Assembly (NCBI GenBank): GCA_018398575.1
Contig: JAGTXZ010000018.1
Span: forward strand, 1,674,001 to 1,738,000
Source of the DNA: Ampelomyces quisqualis
Lineage: Eukaryota > Ascomycota > Dothideomycetes > Pleosporales > Phaeosphaeriaceae
Reading direction: 5' to 3'
DNA: 64,000 nt
Below, one piece after another: positions 63,911-64,000 of the stretch. Position 1 is the stretch's first letter, and each line of letters begins with the position of its first letter. The notes beneath the pieces were generated by a model, which did not search any database, was not told the DNA's origin, and saw only the letters and a program-made list of their open reading frames with translations. The position numbers were made by a program, and so were the translations under genes.

Positions 63911-64000
63911 CCATTTCGACGATAAAAAATCCCCCTCCCCCAATCCACTCCAAACCCCCTCACAGCTCCAAGTGTCCCCCCTCCCTACCCTTCTCACCAC

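Overview
The window looks like chromosomal DNA of a filamentous ascomycete (Pezizomycotina; Dothideomycetes is my best guess, but that is an impression and not a test). The reasons are single genes on both strands, short introns (about 50-110 bp, two longer) with GTRNGT donors and CTRAC-like branch sites, and a gene set typical of such fungi: Dus1, Prp18, SAP18, Dml1/Misato, a WDR8-like protein, a GH12 glucanase and a BrlA-like zinc finger. No tRNA, rRNA, intact transposon or CRISPR array was recognised.

Layout. 1-29.6 kb is mostly intact genes: an RNase H-domain protein, tRNA-dihydrouridine synthase, a FYVE protein, a long-chain fatty alcohol oxidase, a GNAT, a four-helix membrane protein, an orphan 826-residue protein with a repeat-rich 5' leader, then a Ldh2-type dehydrogenase, an MFS sugar transporter and a Gal80-like Gfo/Idh protein (a plausible small catabolic cluster), a dead cytochrome P450, and the divergent splicing-linked pair prp18/sap18. 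29.6-39.2 kb is gene-poor: only a BrlA-like C2H2 regulator at 33.9-35.1 kb, with several perfect palindromes around it. 39.2-49.0 kb is a run of genes for secreted proteins (GH12, PhoD-type phosphatase, CHRD protein, AstE/AspA-type deacylase), interrupted by a dead FAD monooxygenase. 49.2-64 kb holds a basic/acidic nuclear-looking protein, a decayed ORF, a repeat-built GPI-anchored wall protein, Dml1, a Q/P-rich 845-residue protein and a WDR8-like WD40 protein.

Most multi-exon models were built by hand: each junction restores the reading frame and usually a family motif (for example WxxD of the FYVE domain across a 454-bp intron). The exception is the PhoD gene, where the last junction leaves one surplus base. 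The two pseudogenes keep one reading frame over long stretches and are broken mainly by point nonsense codons. Several intergenic stretches contain nothing I can interpret and are recorded as such.
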